In this document: positions 52,295 to 60,887 of the stretch, one piece after another
Position numbering within the stretch: position 1 is the first letter of the stretch
Layout: each line of letters begins with the position of its first letter
Origin: WTAW01 sp050115915
GTDB taxonomy: Bacteria; Acidobacteriota; Aminicenantia; Aminicenantales; Aminicenantaceae
Length of the DNA: 64,000 bases
Direction of reading: 5' to 3'
NCBI GenBank assembly: GCA_050115915.1
Contig: JASFPP010000001.1
Coordinates: forward strand, 1 to 64,000
Program-made: the position numbers and the translations under genes
The notes under the pieces: generated by a model
The model's input: the letters and a program-made list of their open reading frames with translations, nothing else
What the model was told of the DNA's origin: nothing
The model's database searches: none

Positions 52295-52891
52295 TTAATT
52301 CTCCTGTTTTTTCTCTTCTTTTTTGAGGCCTTTATCCTCTTCTGTCTCTTTTTTGTCGATTCCCACTGGCTCCGGTTCTACGAAGTCGATCCTCCTGGAG
52401 ATCTCGTATTCTCCCAGAGGCAAAAATTGGGATCCTTTGGACTGGGCGAAGAGCCTGACCACTACAGTCTTCCAGTGCGGGTTGTCTTTGAAGGTAGCCA
52501 GCGATTTTCCTTCAACACCATAGTTGCTCTTGAGTGTGATGACGTCGCTTTCCTCTCCTGGGGGAACGGGATCGTTTCGGATGGCGGCCAGGAAAGAATC
52601 CCCCAGGTTTTCAAAATCGCCCATGAACCTGAAATTGGCGTTAAAATTGATATATTTGAGTGGTGAGTCAGTTGTGTTTTTCACGCGGAAAGAAATGGCG
52701 GGGACAAGAATCAGGCGCGGGGGCCATGGTTGATAATATTTGTCCGTCCAGAAAGTATCCACATCCAGAATTTCGATAGAAGACTCGAGGTCTTCAGCGG
52801 TAATTGTCTTCCACAGGCCGGCCTTCTGGAGGACAAAAACGAGAATAACAGCCAGGATGATCACTACAAAAAGAAACGCGTATCTTTTCAT
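52295..52891 (-). CDS. Membrane-anchored protein of unknown function
   Basis: One N-terminal membrane anchor (residues 4-22) is followed by a domain of about 150 residues with beta-sandwich features: VPAISFRVKNTTDSPLKY, FRFMGDFENLGDS, WKTVVVRLFAQSKG. The sequence ends in a Lys/Glu-rich tail (GLKKEEKKQEN). The ATG has AAGGAGGAG just upstream, a strong site. I do not recognise the family; an FxLYD-like or similar extracytoplasmic domain is possible. It lies 90 bases downstream of the YibQ-like gene and has a promoter in that gap, so it may be expressed separately. Confidence 0.72.
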   Translation of the reverse strand: MKRYAFLFVVIILAVILVFVLQKAGLWKTITAEDLESSIEILDVDTFWTDKYYQPWPPRLILVPAISFRVKNTTDSPLKYINFNANFRFMGDFENLGDSFLAAIRNDPVPPGEESDVITLKSNYGVEGKSLATFKDNPHWKTVVVRLFAQSKGSQFLPLGEYEISRRIDFVEPEPVGIDKKETEEDKGLKKEEKKQEN

Positions 52892-52916
52892 GAATCTCCT
52901 CCTTGGGACTCCTTCA

Positions 52917-52945
52917 ATAATAATCTATATTGTACATTTATTCAA
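52917..52945 (-). promoter_or_regulatory. Promoter of the membrane-anchored protein gene
   Basis: On the minus strand, TTGAAT (52940-52945), a 17-base spacer and TATTAT (52917-52922) lie in the gap before the ATG at 52891. Confidence 0.5.
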
Positions 52946-52981
52946 TGGGATTATCTCACTCTCAAAGCCTGAAATCTGGGG

Positions 52982-54232
52982 TCAGGGCGTTTGGACGATC
53001 TGGGAGGCGAGAACGGGCTCAAGACCGTATTCGTCGACGAGGTGAAAACTCTCCTTGAGCACTTTGAGGGTCTCTTTGGTCGGGTGGCAGATCCCGAGAG
53101 CGAATCCGTTTTTTTGTGCTCGCCGGAAAAGTTCGATGAGCTGCCCCCGGATGTAGCTTTCATCCGGTTCTCCATCCAGAAAAACATGGCGATAAGCGGA
53201 CGGGATATTCAGGCTTTGTGCGATATTGTAGGCAACAGAGCCGCTGGTCGTTCGACTGTCTATGAAGAAGAGATCCCTGTCTTTGAGACGTTCCAGAATG
53301 ATGTTCATCAGTTTTGAATTGGCTGTGATCTTCGAGCCCATGTGGTTGTTGACACCCCGGATATAGGGGACTTGATCGAGGTTCTTTTCGAGGATCGCAA
53401 TGATCTCCGCTTCGCTCATCTCAGAAGTGATCATGCCTTTGCTGTTGTTGCTGCCGTTGTTGTTGATCGCTTCCAGAGGAAGATGAAGGATGACTTCAAG
53501 GTCGTGCTGTCTGGATATGGTGGCGATTTCTGAAGCCAAAGGACTGAAGGGGATGATGGCGATTGTAAGGGGCCTGCCGATGGCACATAACTCATTGATA
53601 GCCTCCAGGCTGTATCCCATGTCATCCACAATAAGCGCCACCTTGCTCGCGCCCGGCAGCGGTGTGGTTTTTCGCGCAATCTTGACACCCTCTTTTGCGC
53701 ACGAAAAAAGAACAGTGAGTCTGTGCTCCCGAGTATCCTGCGCTTGCCAGAGATAGTACTTTTTCTCATCGGTCTGTTGCTCCTCTTTTTCTGTGATCTG
53801 GATAGAGAGCTCATTAAATGTTTCGAAAAAGGAAGACTCCAACTCGCTGTATTTTTTGATGGGGATGTCGACTAATAAATGATCTACACCATCCTCATCC
53901 GTGAAGAGATTGACGGACTCATCGGGGATACCCGATTCAGTGACGGTCTTCAGAAGCGCTTGAGCAATAGAAACTTTTTCCCCGGCTTTTTTGGCCTCCT
54001 CGGCTTCCCTCAATTCCTTGGCTTTATCTTCGAGTGCTCTGATTCTGGCACTGCGCGCCATTGCGTACTTCGTTGGATATAGCACTGAAAAAACATAGGA
54101 CTCCAGGCCGCGCTTCCATCCGATGTAGTCCAAACCCAGAGACGAGAGGATAACCAGGCATACAAGAAATATGTGAATTCCGGGGGAAAGTTTCTCTGGA
54201 AGGCTAGCTTTTTGTGATCTGGAAGCCCTCAT
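52982..54232 (-). CDS. Divergent polysaccharide deacetylase family protein (YibQ-like)
   Basis: An N-terminal membrane anchor (about 20-38) and a linker precede the conserved domain from about residue 200. That domain has VALIVDDMGYSLEAI, LTIAIIPFSPLASEI, VILHLPLEA, GVNNHMGSKITA and FFIDSRTTSGSVAY, then GICHPTKETL, the hallmarks of the DUF610/YibQ group. The family is usually found beside envC and ctpA, exactly as here, and is thought to act on cell-wall material during division. The enzymatic activity has not been firmly shown for the family. It lies 6 bases after the S41 gene. Confidence 0.92.
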   Translation of the reverse strand: MRASRSQKASLPEKLSPGIHIFLVCLVILSSLGLDYIGWKRGLESYVFSVLYPTKYAMARSARIRALEDKAKELREAEEAKKAGEKVSIAQALLKTVTESGIPDESVNLFTDEDGVDHLLVDIPIKKYSELESSFFETFNELSIQITEKEEQQTDEKKYYLWQAQDTREHRLTVLFSCAKEGVKIARKTTPLPGASKVALIVDDMGYSLEAINELCAIGRPLTIAIIPFSPLASEIATISRQHDLEVILHLPLEAINNNGSNNSKGMITSEMSEAEIIAILEKNLDQVPYIRGVNNHMGSKITANSKLMNIILERLKDRDLFFIDSRTTSGSVAYNIAQSLNIPSAYRHVFLDGEPDESYIRGQLIELFRRAQKNGFALGICHPTKETLKVLKESFHLVDEYGLEPVLASQIVQTP

Positions 54233-54238
54233 GGACGA

Positions 54239-55378
54239 TTAATTGGCAAGAAGTTCTTCGGTTGCTTTGAGATAGGCGTTTGAGGTCCTGTCCTCGCCAT
54301 CGATTTTAACATCCGGTTCTATTCCCTTCTCCCAAAAATCCTTGTTCTTTTTCATATGAAAGACAGCAGAGGTCAGCAGGAGACCGCTTCCGTCATCCAA
54401 AGGTATGAACTGCTGCTTGGAGACGAGACCGGGAGTTTGGAGGCCGATCACTCTTGCTTTTTTGTTCACTTTGAGTACGGCGGCAATGGCCTCGGCCGCT
54501 CCGATTGTGGCCTCGTTTGTCCAGACGACGAGCGGCAAATTCGCCAGCTCTGTTTTGGATTGGAGCGCCAGAGTTTCCTTTTTCCCCTGGTTGTTCTCGA
54601 AGTACCCGGATGCTGAGTCCTCCAAGAAAAAATTGAGAAAATTCTCGGCTTCTTCGATATCTCCCTCAGCACAGTCTCTCAAGTCAATGATGAGCGGTTT
54701 TTTCTTCGTCTTTAGAGTGGGCAGCAACTCTTCCTTAAGGTTGTTTACACAAGGCGGATAGAGCCGCCTGATTTTTAATAGGCCACTCGTGCCCTTTGTC
54801 GCAGTGTAATGAAAGGTTTCTGTCGGTATCGCAACCCTTTCTAATCTGAGGATTTCAGAATCGCTTCCCCTCAGAATTTTGAGCATCACAGGATCTGTGG
54901 ACTTGTCCTTCAGCAAAAGGTTCACCTCGATCATGCTCATGGGCAGTGTGGAGCGCCCGTTCATTATGCTGACTGATTCACCCAGCTTCAGTCCTGCCTT
55001 TGCGGCAGGAGAATTCTCCTTTATGCCGATGATAACGGGGAAGCTTCCATAGGTCTTATACAGTGTTATCCCGGTTTCTTTGAGGTCAGCATCTCTTCGC
55101 TGTTCGTACCTAGAGACCGCCTCCTTGTCCAGATAGCTTGAGAGAATATCCAAAGAATCGACCAGACCCCGGAAGGCCCCGTCCATAGTTTTTAAAGGAT
55201 TGGGCTCTTCGACGTATTCGTCCCTTATAAGATACGCGACATTCCCCACGAGTTTGAATTGGTCATCGGAGGAGTTATTCCGGGACAATCCGGGAAGAAA
55301 ATTCTTTTCGAGAAGAACGAACAGAAGGACGGTAAGAAGGGCGGGAATGAGTATAAACTTTATTCTTCCGATAGCCAT
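54239..55378 (-). CDS. S41/CtpA family protein lacking the catalytic Ser and Lys (pseudopeptidase)
   Basis: The N-terminal anchor is about residues 8-25. The PDZ domain is at about 110-185, with FPVIIGIKENSPAAKAGLKL. The protease core follows. Where CtpA has GSASASE with the nucleophile serine, this protein has ATIGAAE (near residue 292). Where CtpA has the general-base lysine in TFGKGS, it has TPGLVS (near 315). Both catalytic residues are therefore missing, while the fold-keeping segments LIIDLRDCAEGD, PLVVWTNEA and GIEPDVKIDG remain. It lies between envC-like and yibQ-like genes, the order seen for active CtpA. It probably serves as a scaffold or regulator. Confidence 0.88.
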   Translation of the reverse strand: MAIGRIKFILIPALLTVLLFVLLEKNFLPGLSRNNSSDDQFKLVGNVAYLIRDEYVEEPNPLKTMDGAFRGLVDSLDILSSYLDKEAVSRYEQRRDADLKETGITLYKTYGSFPVIIGIKENSPAAKAGLKLGESVSIMNGRSTLPMSMIEVNLLLKDKSTDPVMLKILRGSDSEILRLERVAIPTETFHYTATKGTSGLLKIRRLYPPCVNNLKEELLPTLKTKKKPLIIDLRDCAEGDIEEAENFLNFFLEDSASGYFENNQGKKETLALQSKTELANLPLVVWTNEATIGAAEAIAAVLKVNKKARVIGLQTPGLVSKQQFIPLDDGSGLLLTSAVFHMKKNKDFWEKGIEPDVKIDGEDRTSNAYLKATEELLAN

Positions 55379-55405
55379 TTTAACGAACCAAGACCATCAA
55401 TTGTA

Positions 55406-56569
55406 TCATCTTCGTTTTAGCCATTGCAAGGGATTAAGGGGCTTTGTCTTGAAGCGGATCTCGAAATACAGGGTTGTTCCCTTGAGAGAACTGTAATCTC
55501 CCACCAACGCTATAGATTGGTCGGCCTGGACAGGGTCTCCCTTCTTGACGAGAAAGTCAGAGCAGTGTCCATAGAGCGTGTAATAGCTCATCCCGTGATC
55601 GATGATGATGAGGTTTCCATAACCCTGGAAGTGGTCTGAGTACGCCACTGTCCCCGGATGGACGCACCTGACAACCATGTCTTTTCTGGGAGCAATTTCG
55701 ATCCCATTGTTCATGGTTGTGGTGTTGAAACGCGGGTGCCTTTGGAGACCGAAGCGTGTCACGACCCTCCCCGTCAAGGGCCATGAGAGAGCCGCTTTTT
55801 TTTCATAGAGCGGGATAAGCGTGATTGTGGGAGGGATCTTGCTGTTCAGGATCTTTTTCATCAATTTTTGGAGCTGTTCGGCCCGGTCTTCGAGCTCGCC
55901 CATTGTTTTCAAGTGGATTTTCTTATTCTGATCGATCTCACGGACGAGGTCCCTGTTCTTTTTTTCCTCGCCCTCGAGATCCTGTTTTTTTTGTTGGGCG
56001 GCCTGGATGAGTCCTGAGATCTCCTGTTTTTTTTCTGCGAGTTTTTTCTCTGCGGCATTGAGTTCATTCAGGATCTGGAGATAGTCTGCCACAATTTTAT
56101 CCTGATGCTGGGCCAGGAGAACCAAATGCTTATTTCCCTGTAGAAGACTGCCCATGTCGTCGGCCTCGATGATAAAATCGATAAAATCGATCCTTCCATA
56201 TTTGTAAAGGATTGTTAGAATTTTTCCGATGGATTCTTTTTCTTCCTCGAGCGTTGCCCTCAGCTCGGGTATCTTTCTATTGAGTGCCGACAGTTCCTTA
56301 TTGGCTTTTCTCATCTGAATGTTATAGAGCGAGATCTCTTTTTTGATCAGTCTTTTGTTGGTGCTGATCCTGTCCAACTGAGTGAGGATCGACGCCTTTT
56401 TCCTCTCGTCCCTTTTGATCCGCGTTTTAAGGATCTCGATCTCTCCGGCGATCTCTTGCAGGCGCTTTTCGTAGTCTGCGATTTCCTCCTGGCCGGAGAT
56501 AAGGGGAGAAGAAAGGATTGCCGGCAGACAAAAAACGATCAGGATAAAACACAAAAGATATCTAGCCAT
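55406..56569 (-). CDS. envC: EnvC-like murein hydrolase activator
   Basis: A signal peptide (about residues 1-20) leads into a long coiled coil (about 22-245). A LytM/M23 domain lies at about 265-388 with KAALSWPLTGRVVTRFG, GNLIIIDHGMSYYTLYGH and LYFEIR. Metal-binding positions of active M23 enzymes are altered: the first His-x3-Asp region reads NNGIEIA and the final HxH reads TLYFE. This matches EnvC, which activates amidases without cutting peptidoglycan itself. The ATG at 56569 is taken because it begins the signal peptide. It heads the envC - S41 - yibQ block. Confidence 0.9.
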   Translation of the reverse strand: MARYLLCFILIVFCLPAILSSPLISGQEEIADYEKRLQEIAGEIEILKTRIKRDERKKASILTQLDRISTNKRLIKKEISLYNIQMRKANKELSALNRKIPELRATLEEEKESIGKILTILYKYGRIDFIDFIIEADDMGSLLQGNKHLVLLAQHQDKIVADYLQILNELNAAEKKLAEKKQEISGLIQAAQQKKQDLEGEEKKNRDLVREIDQNKKIHLKTMGELEDRAEQLQKLMKKILNSKIPPTITLIPLYEKKAALSWPLTGRVVTRFGLQRHPRFNTTTMNNGIEIAPRKDMVVRCVHPGTVAYSDHFQGYGNLIIIDHGMSYYTLYGHCSDFLVKKGDPVQADQSIALVGDYSSLKGTTLYFEIRFKTKPLNPLQWLKRR

Positions 56570-56647
56570 ACGTCGATGACACCAAATCACATTTCCTCAT
56601 GCCCATAATACCACACTCTATTGAGTCACACGAGTCGATCAAAAATT

Positions 56648-57592
56648 TTATTTTCTGAAGACATAGATGATCCCGCCCAGTAATCCAACGATCAGCATGA
56701 AAGCGAGGTCGATCCAGGAAAAGGAAATAGCGGCCGCAGATGAGATCCCGTAATATCTGAATATCTCCATGTAGGCACCCTCCCTCAATCCCAGCCCGTT
56801 GATGGTTATGGGGATGAGCAGGATTAAGTGCACGATGGGGATGAAGATGAAATAATCCAGGAGGGCGATGTCCAGATGGAGGGCCTCTCCTATTAGATAG
56901 TAATGAATGATCACGTTGATCTGAAGGAGTGTCGCCCAGAAAAAAGCCTTGCCGAGAGCCCCTTTTCTCTTCTTGTAGTCAAGGATGGTCTGTCTGAATT
57001 GATGTGTCTTTTCTTTGATGGTGCCAAACGGCTTTTGTTCCGGAAGTTTCTCGAGAATGAGGTCCGCTAGAGGCGTGAGAAAGAGAGAGAGCAGGCCCAA
57101 TCCGAAAACACTTATGATGAGTGCCACCCAGATCACAGGAAATTGCCTGGCCATATCGAGCCGAATAAGGGATGCACAAAGGGCAAAGAGAAAAAGGACC
57201 AGAACGCCGGACAGTCGTTCGACAAGAACGATTGCTGAAGATTTTACGAGGGATTTGGAATAGCGGGAGCCGTCCCAGATGCGGACCACATCGCCGCCGA
57301 TCCGTGTGGGTAGGAAGAGGTTGAAGAAGGATCCGACCAGGTAGGATTTTATCAGAAAGCCGAGGGGCACCCAGTCATCCTGGGCTTTGATGAGGATCTG
57401 CCAGCGGATGGCGCTGATCACGAGGCCAAGGGCATGGAGGGAAAAAGAAATTGCCAGCCAGAAATGATCGGCCTCTTTGATCGTGACAAAGATGTCTTTG
57501 AGCGAAGCTTGAGAGATCAGGATATAGGCAAGGGCCGAGGCGCTAATAATGAATTTGAGCGTGAAGGCAAGGAGGTCCTTTTTTTTCGCCAT
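56648..57592 (-). CDS. UPF0104 / lysylphosphatidylglycerol synthase-type membrane protein
   Basis: About eight membrane segments in 314 residues. The characteristic features are the early ALGLVISAIRWQILIK, then SYLVGSFFNLFLPTRIGGDVVRIW near residue 85, VLVERLSGVLVLFLF near 120 and ITINGLGLREGAYMEI near 265. Members of this group move or transfer lipids and are often called flippase-like. No C-terminal aminoacyltransferase domain is present. It lies 18 bases after the AGCS symporter gene. The lipid substrate is unknown. Confidence 0.87.
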   Translation of the reverse strand: MAKKKDLLAFTLKFIISASALAYILISQASLKDIFVTIKEADHFWLAISFSLHALGLVISAIRWQILIKAQDDWVPLGFLIKSYLVGSFFNLFLPTRIGGDVVRIWDGSRYSKSLVKSSAIVLVERLSGVLVLFLFALCASLIRLDMARQFPVIWVALIISVFGLGLLSLFLTPLADLILEKLPEQKPFGTIKEKTHQFRQTILDYKKRKGALGKAFFWATLLQINVIIHYYLIGEALHLDIALLDYFIFIPIVHLILLIPITINGLGLREGAYMEIFRYYGISSAAAISFSWIDLAFMLIVGLLGGIIYVFRK

Positions 57593-57610
57593 TCAAGCTA
57601 CCCACAGGCT

Positions 57611-59338
57611 CTATCTATTTTTTTTAAAAAAGTAATCCCTAGTGACTTTTCCGAGAAATCCGCTTAACAGGATCAGGGACACAAGGTTGGGAAAGGCCAT
57701 AAAGGCATTGGCGGTATCTCCGATGAGCCAGACGATATTCAGGTGGACACCCTGCAGGATCGACCCAGCGAAAAGCAGACCGAGAAAGACCATTCGATAG
57801 GAATAAATGACGCCTTCGCCGAAGATATACTCAAGGCATTTTTCTCCGTAAAAACACCAGCCCAAAAGCGTGGAGTATCCGAAGAGGAAAGAACTAAGGG
57901 CAATGATATATCCCCCGTTTGGAATCACAGAATCGAAAGCGGCTGCTGTAAGTGCAGTTGAGGTCAATCCGTCTGTGGCGCCGAAAGCCGCGGTTTTGAG
58001 GTACATTCCTGTGATAACAATCGATAGGGTAGTGAGAGTGTTCACAACTAAGGTATCGATAAATGTTCCCGTCATTGCGATCAGGCCGTTTTTAGAGGGA
58101 TCCGAGGATTTGGAGGCGGATTGGGCGATCCCTGCGGATCCCAATCCCGACTCGTTGGAAAGCAGTCCGCGACGCACGCCGATCTGAATCACCTGTTTCA
58201 TGGATGTGCCGACCATGGCCCCACCCACGGCTTTGACCGAGAAGGCTGATTTAAAAATGACGGACAGAGCTGCCGGTAAATTTGTGATGTTCGATACAAT
58301 GACCACAATGGCCCCGCAGAAGTAGAGGATGATCATGGTAGGGACTAAACGCTCGGATACGCCGCCGATTCTTTTGATCCCCCCCAGGATGACGGCACCG
58401 ACCATGGTTGTGATAACCAGACCAGTCAACCAGAAGGGGACGCCGAACTGGTCGTTGAACGCCAGGGCCATGGAGTTGGATTGCGCCATGTTTCCTGTGC
58501 CGAAAAGACAGGTGAACGCCCCACAGATGGCGAAGAACATCCCCATGAACTTGGCTAATTTTTCCTTCTTTATGCCCATACGGGCGTAATACATCGGGCC
58601 GCCAGACATCTCCCCTCGTTTATTCTTCACTCGAAATTTGACTCCGAAGAACCCCTCTGCATATTTTGTGGCCATTCCGAGAAAACCCGCAATCCACATC
58701 CAAACCGGAGCACCGGGTCCGCCTGTGGCGATGGCTGTCGCGACACCGGCGATGTTCCCGTTCCCGACCGTTGCGGCAAGGGCGGTCATCAGTGCGGCAT
58801 AGGGAGAGATATCTCCCTCCTCCTTATCGAGTTTATCCTTGTGGAGAGCACCTCTCAGGACCATTTTCAGGGAGAGGATAAGCCGGCGCACTTGGATCAA
58901 ACGACAGATGTATGTCAAAAGGATGCCGACACCGAGAAGCAGAAAAACCATGACAGGGAACCAGACAAAATCACTGAAATCCTTGATGGAGATGAGAAAC
59001 TTATCGAGGAACGAAAGGCTTATGGACAGGTCGATAACCAGAGCTTCATCACTGTCTTTGATATCGATCTCGCGCTCGACAGGTGTCAATCCATACAGAT
59101 CCATCTTGAGGATATGCCGACCTGGCGAAAGATCCGTGAATAGGTAGTTCCCCTCTTGATCGATCTCGGATTTGATAAAGACCTCTTCTTCGATGGGTCT
59201 AATCAATACAGAGCCTTTGGTGTACGGCTCGCCTTTGGGAGTCAGAGTCACCTTGCCTTTAACCTCCGCAGCTCGAAGGGTTGAAGGGCCGACGACAAGC
59301 AGGACCAAGATCAAAGAAACGATGAGTTTTTTTGTCAT
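57611..59338 (-). CDS. AGCS-family alanine/glycine:Na+ symporter fused to a secreted-type N-terminal domain
   Basis: Residues about 125-575 are an AGCS carrier, with ATVGNGNIAGVATAIATGG, GAPVWMWIAGFLGMATKYAEG, FRVKNKRGEMSGGPMYY and LLSNESGLGSAGIAQSAS. It brings in alanine or glycine with Na+. The first 110 residues are unusual: a signal peptide (1-23), then a carboxypeptidase-regulatory-like beta sandwich with VKGKVTLTPKGEPYTKGSV and EGNYLFTDLSPGRHILKMD. This would place an Ig-like domain on the periplasmic side ahead of the first membrane span. Usual AGCS proteins have about 450-480 residues; this has 575. It follows the NSS gene by 8 bases. Confidence 0.92.
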   Translation of the reverse strand: MTKKLIVSLILVLLVVGPSTLRAAEVKGKVTLTPKGEPYTKGSVLIRPIEEEVFIKSEIDQEGNYLFTDLSPGRHILKMDLYGLTPVEREIDIKDSDEALVIDLSISLSFLDKFLISIKDFSDFVWFPVMVFLLLGVGILLTYICRLIQVRRLILSLKMVLRGALHKDKLDKEEGDISPYAALMTALAATVGNGNIAGVATAIATGGPGAPVWMWIAGFLGMATKYAEGFFGVKFRVKNKRGEMSGGPMYYARMGIKKEKLAKFMGMFFAICGAFTCLFGTGNMAQSNSMALAFNDQFGVPFWLTGLVITTMVGAVILGGIKRIGGVSERLVPTMIILYFCGAIVVIVSNITNLPAALSVIFKSAFSVKAVGGAMVGTSMKQVIQIGVRRGLLSNESGLGSAGIAQSASKSSDPSKNGLIAMTGTFIDTLVVNTLTTLSIVITGMYLKTAAFGATDGLTSTALTAAAFDSVIPNGGYIIALSSFLFGYSTLLGWCFYGEKCLEYIFGEGVIYSYRMVFLGLLFAGSILQGVHLNIVWLIGDTANAFMAFPNLVSLILLSGFLGKVTRDYFFKKNR

Positions 59339-59346
59339 ATTTTCCG

Positions 59347-60708
59347 TTATCCTGTAATGATTTTTTTAATGAATATGAGGATGATGATGAGCACGATGGG
59401 CGAGAAAAATTTGAGAGAAAACACCCAGAGGGGGCGAATCCGGAAGCGAGGATTCCCCTCTCGAACCTCCTCGACGGGTTTTTTCACTCCCCAAATCCAA
59501 CCCACAAAAATACAGATCAAAAGCGCTCCTACGGCAAGGGATATGTTAGCAAACAGGATATCGAATTTACCCATAAAGTCGATATCCGTGAAAAATTTCA
59601 TTCCGCCCGATGAAAGCGCGGAGGGAATTCCGAGGAGAAAAGCGAAACCGCCGAGTAAAAGAGCCGCCTTTTTCCGCGACCAGTTCCGTTCATCGATGAA
59701 GTATGCCACAGAGACTTCCAATAGAGAAATAGTGGAGGTGATGGCTGCGACGAGCAGGAGAGTGAAAAAAAGCGTTCCGAAAAAATTGCCGTTGGGGATC
59801 TTGGAGAAAATCAAAGGGAAGACCTTGAACACCAATCCGGGTCCGGCCGTCGGAGCGATGCCGGGTATGGCAAAAAGTGTTGGGAAAATAATGATTCCGG
59901 CCAGGAAAGCGATAAGAGTATCGGAGAAAGATACCCATCCTGCAGATGTCACCAAATTGTCGGATTTAGGGATGTAACTTCCGTAGGTGATCATGATCCC
60001 CATTCCTATGCTCAGCGAGAAAAAGGCCTGGCCGAAGGCGAAAAGGACCACAGTGCCGTTCAGTTTTGAAAAATCGGGCTTGAGATAGAACGAAACTCCT
60101 TCGCTGGCACCGGGGAGCGTCAGGGCCTTTATGGCCAGATAAATGATCAGAATGAAGAGAATGGGCATCAGGATCTTGGTCCACCTTTCGATTCCGCTCT
60201 GAACTCCCCTGGAGATGATGAAAGTGGTGATACCGATGACAATCAAAAGGCAGACCAGGGCCATAAGAGGATTGGAAACAAAGCTCGTGTATATCTGGTC
60301 GCTCATCTGGCTGCTGACCTCTCCTCTGAATGTCCCGGAAACGGTTTTGACGAAATATCCCACGGCCCAGCCGGCGATCACAGCATAGTAGGACAGTATA
60401 CAGATACTTGTCAGAAGGCCCAGGTAGCCGATGATCTTCCACGGTTTACGGGGTTTGATGTGTTCGAAAGCTCCGATTGCGTTTCGCTGTGTGTGACGGC
60501 CGATCGTCATCTCTGCCAGCATCACCGTGAATCCAACGAGAGCGACTGCCAGAATGTACACGAAAACAAAAACAGCCCCCCCGTATTTTCCCACGACCAT
60601 CGGGAATCGCCAGATGTTTCCGAGGCCTATGGCTGAGCCTGTTGCGGCGAAGATAAAGGCGATCTTCGAGCCCCAAAGGCCTCTTTGACCGGATTCTTGC
60701 CTGCTCAT
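59347..60708 (-). CDS. NSS-family Na+-dependent amino-acid transporter
   Basis: LeuT-type carriers import amino acids with Na+. Seen are KIAFIFAATGSAIGLGNIWRFP with GKYGGAVF in the first helices, and the GIMITYGSYIPKSDN region near residue 260. About twelve hydrophobic segments are present. The ATG at 60708, preceded by GAGGAGAACG, is preferred over an earlier in-frame start at 60768 that would add 20 charged residues. Length 453. It is first in the run NSS - AGCS - UPF0104, which pairs two amino-acid carriers. Confidence 0.93.
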   Translation of the reverse strand: MSRQESGQRGLWGSKIAFIFAATGSAIGLGNIWRFPMVVGKYGGAVFVFVYILAVALVGFTVMLAEMTIGRHTQRNAIGAFEHIKPRKPWKIIGYLGLLTSICILSYYAVIAGWAVGYFVKTVSGTFRGEVSSQMSDQIYTSFVSNPLMALVCLLIVIGITTFIISRGVQSGIERWTKILMPILFILIIYLAIKALTLPGASEGVSFYLKPDFSKLNGTVVLFAFGQAFFSLSIGMGIMITYGSYIPKSDNLVTSAGWVSFSDTLIAFLAGIIIFPTLFAIPGIAPTAGPGLVFKVFPLIFSKIPNGNFFGTLFFTLLLVAAITSTISLLEVSVAYFIDERNWSRKKAALLLGGFAFLLGIPSALSSGGMKFFTDIDFMGKFDILFANISLAVGALLICIFVGWIWGVKKPVEEVREGNPRFRIRPLWVFSLKFFSPIVLIIILIFIKKIITG

Positions 60709-60826
60709 ATCGTTCTCCTCGGATGCGAGTGCTGCTTCATCTCGCCTTATTTCACGTATTTGTACCACAACGGCACATCCAGGTAAAGCGGAAACTCCGT
60801 CTTTGTTGGTCGATGTTTGATAAGGG

Positions 60827-60855
60827 TTGCATATTCATGCTTCAGCCAGTAAAAT
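60827..60855 (+). promoter_or_regulatory. Promoter of the flavodiiron protein gene
   Basis: TTGCAT (60827-60832), a 17-base spacer and TAAAAT (60850-60855) precede the ATG at 60888, which has AAGGAG (60873-60878) in front. Confidence 0.6.
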
Positions 60856-60887
60856 CGTAGGTTAGCTGAACGAAGGAGACTGAAACA

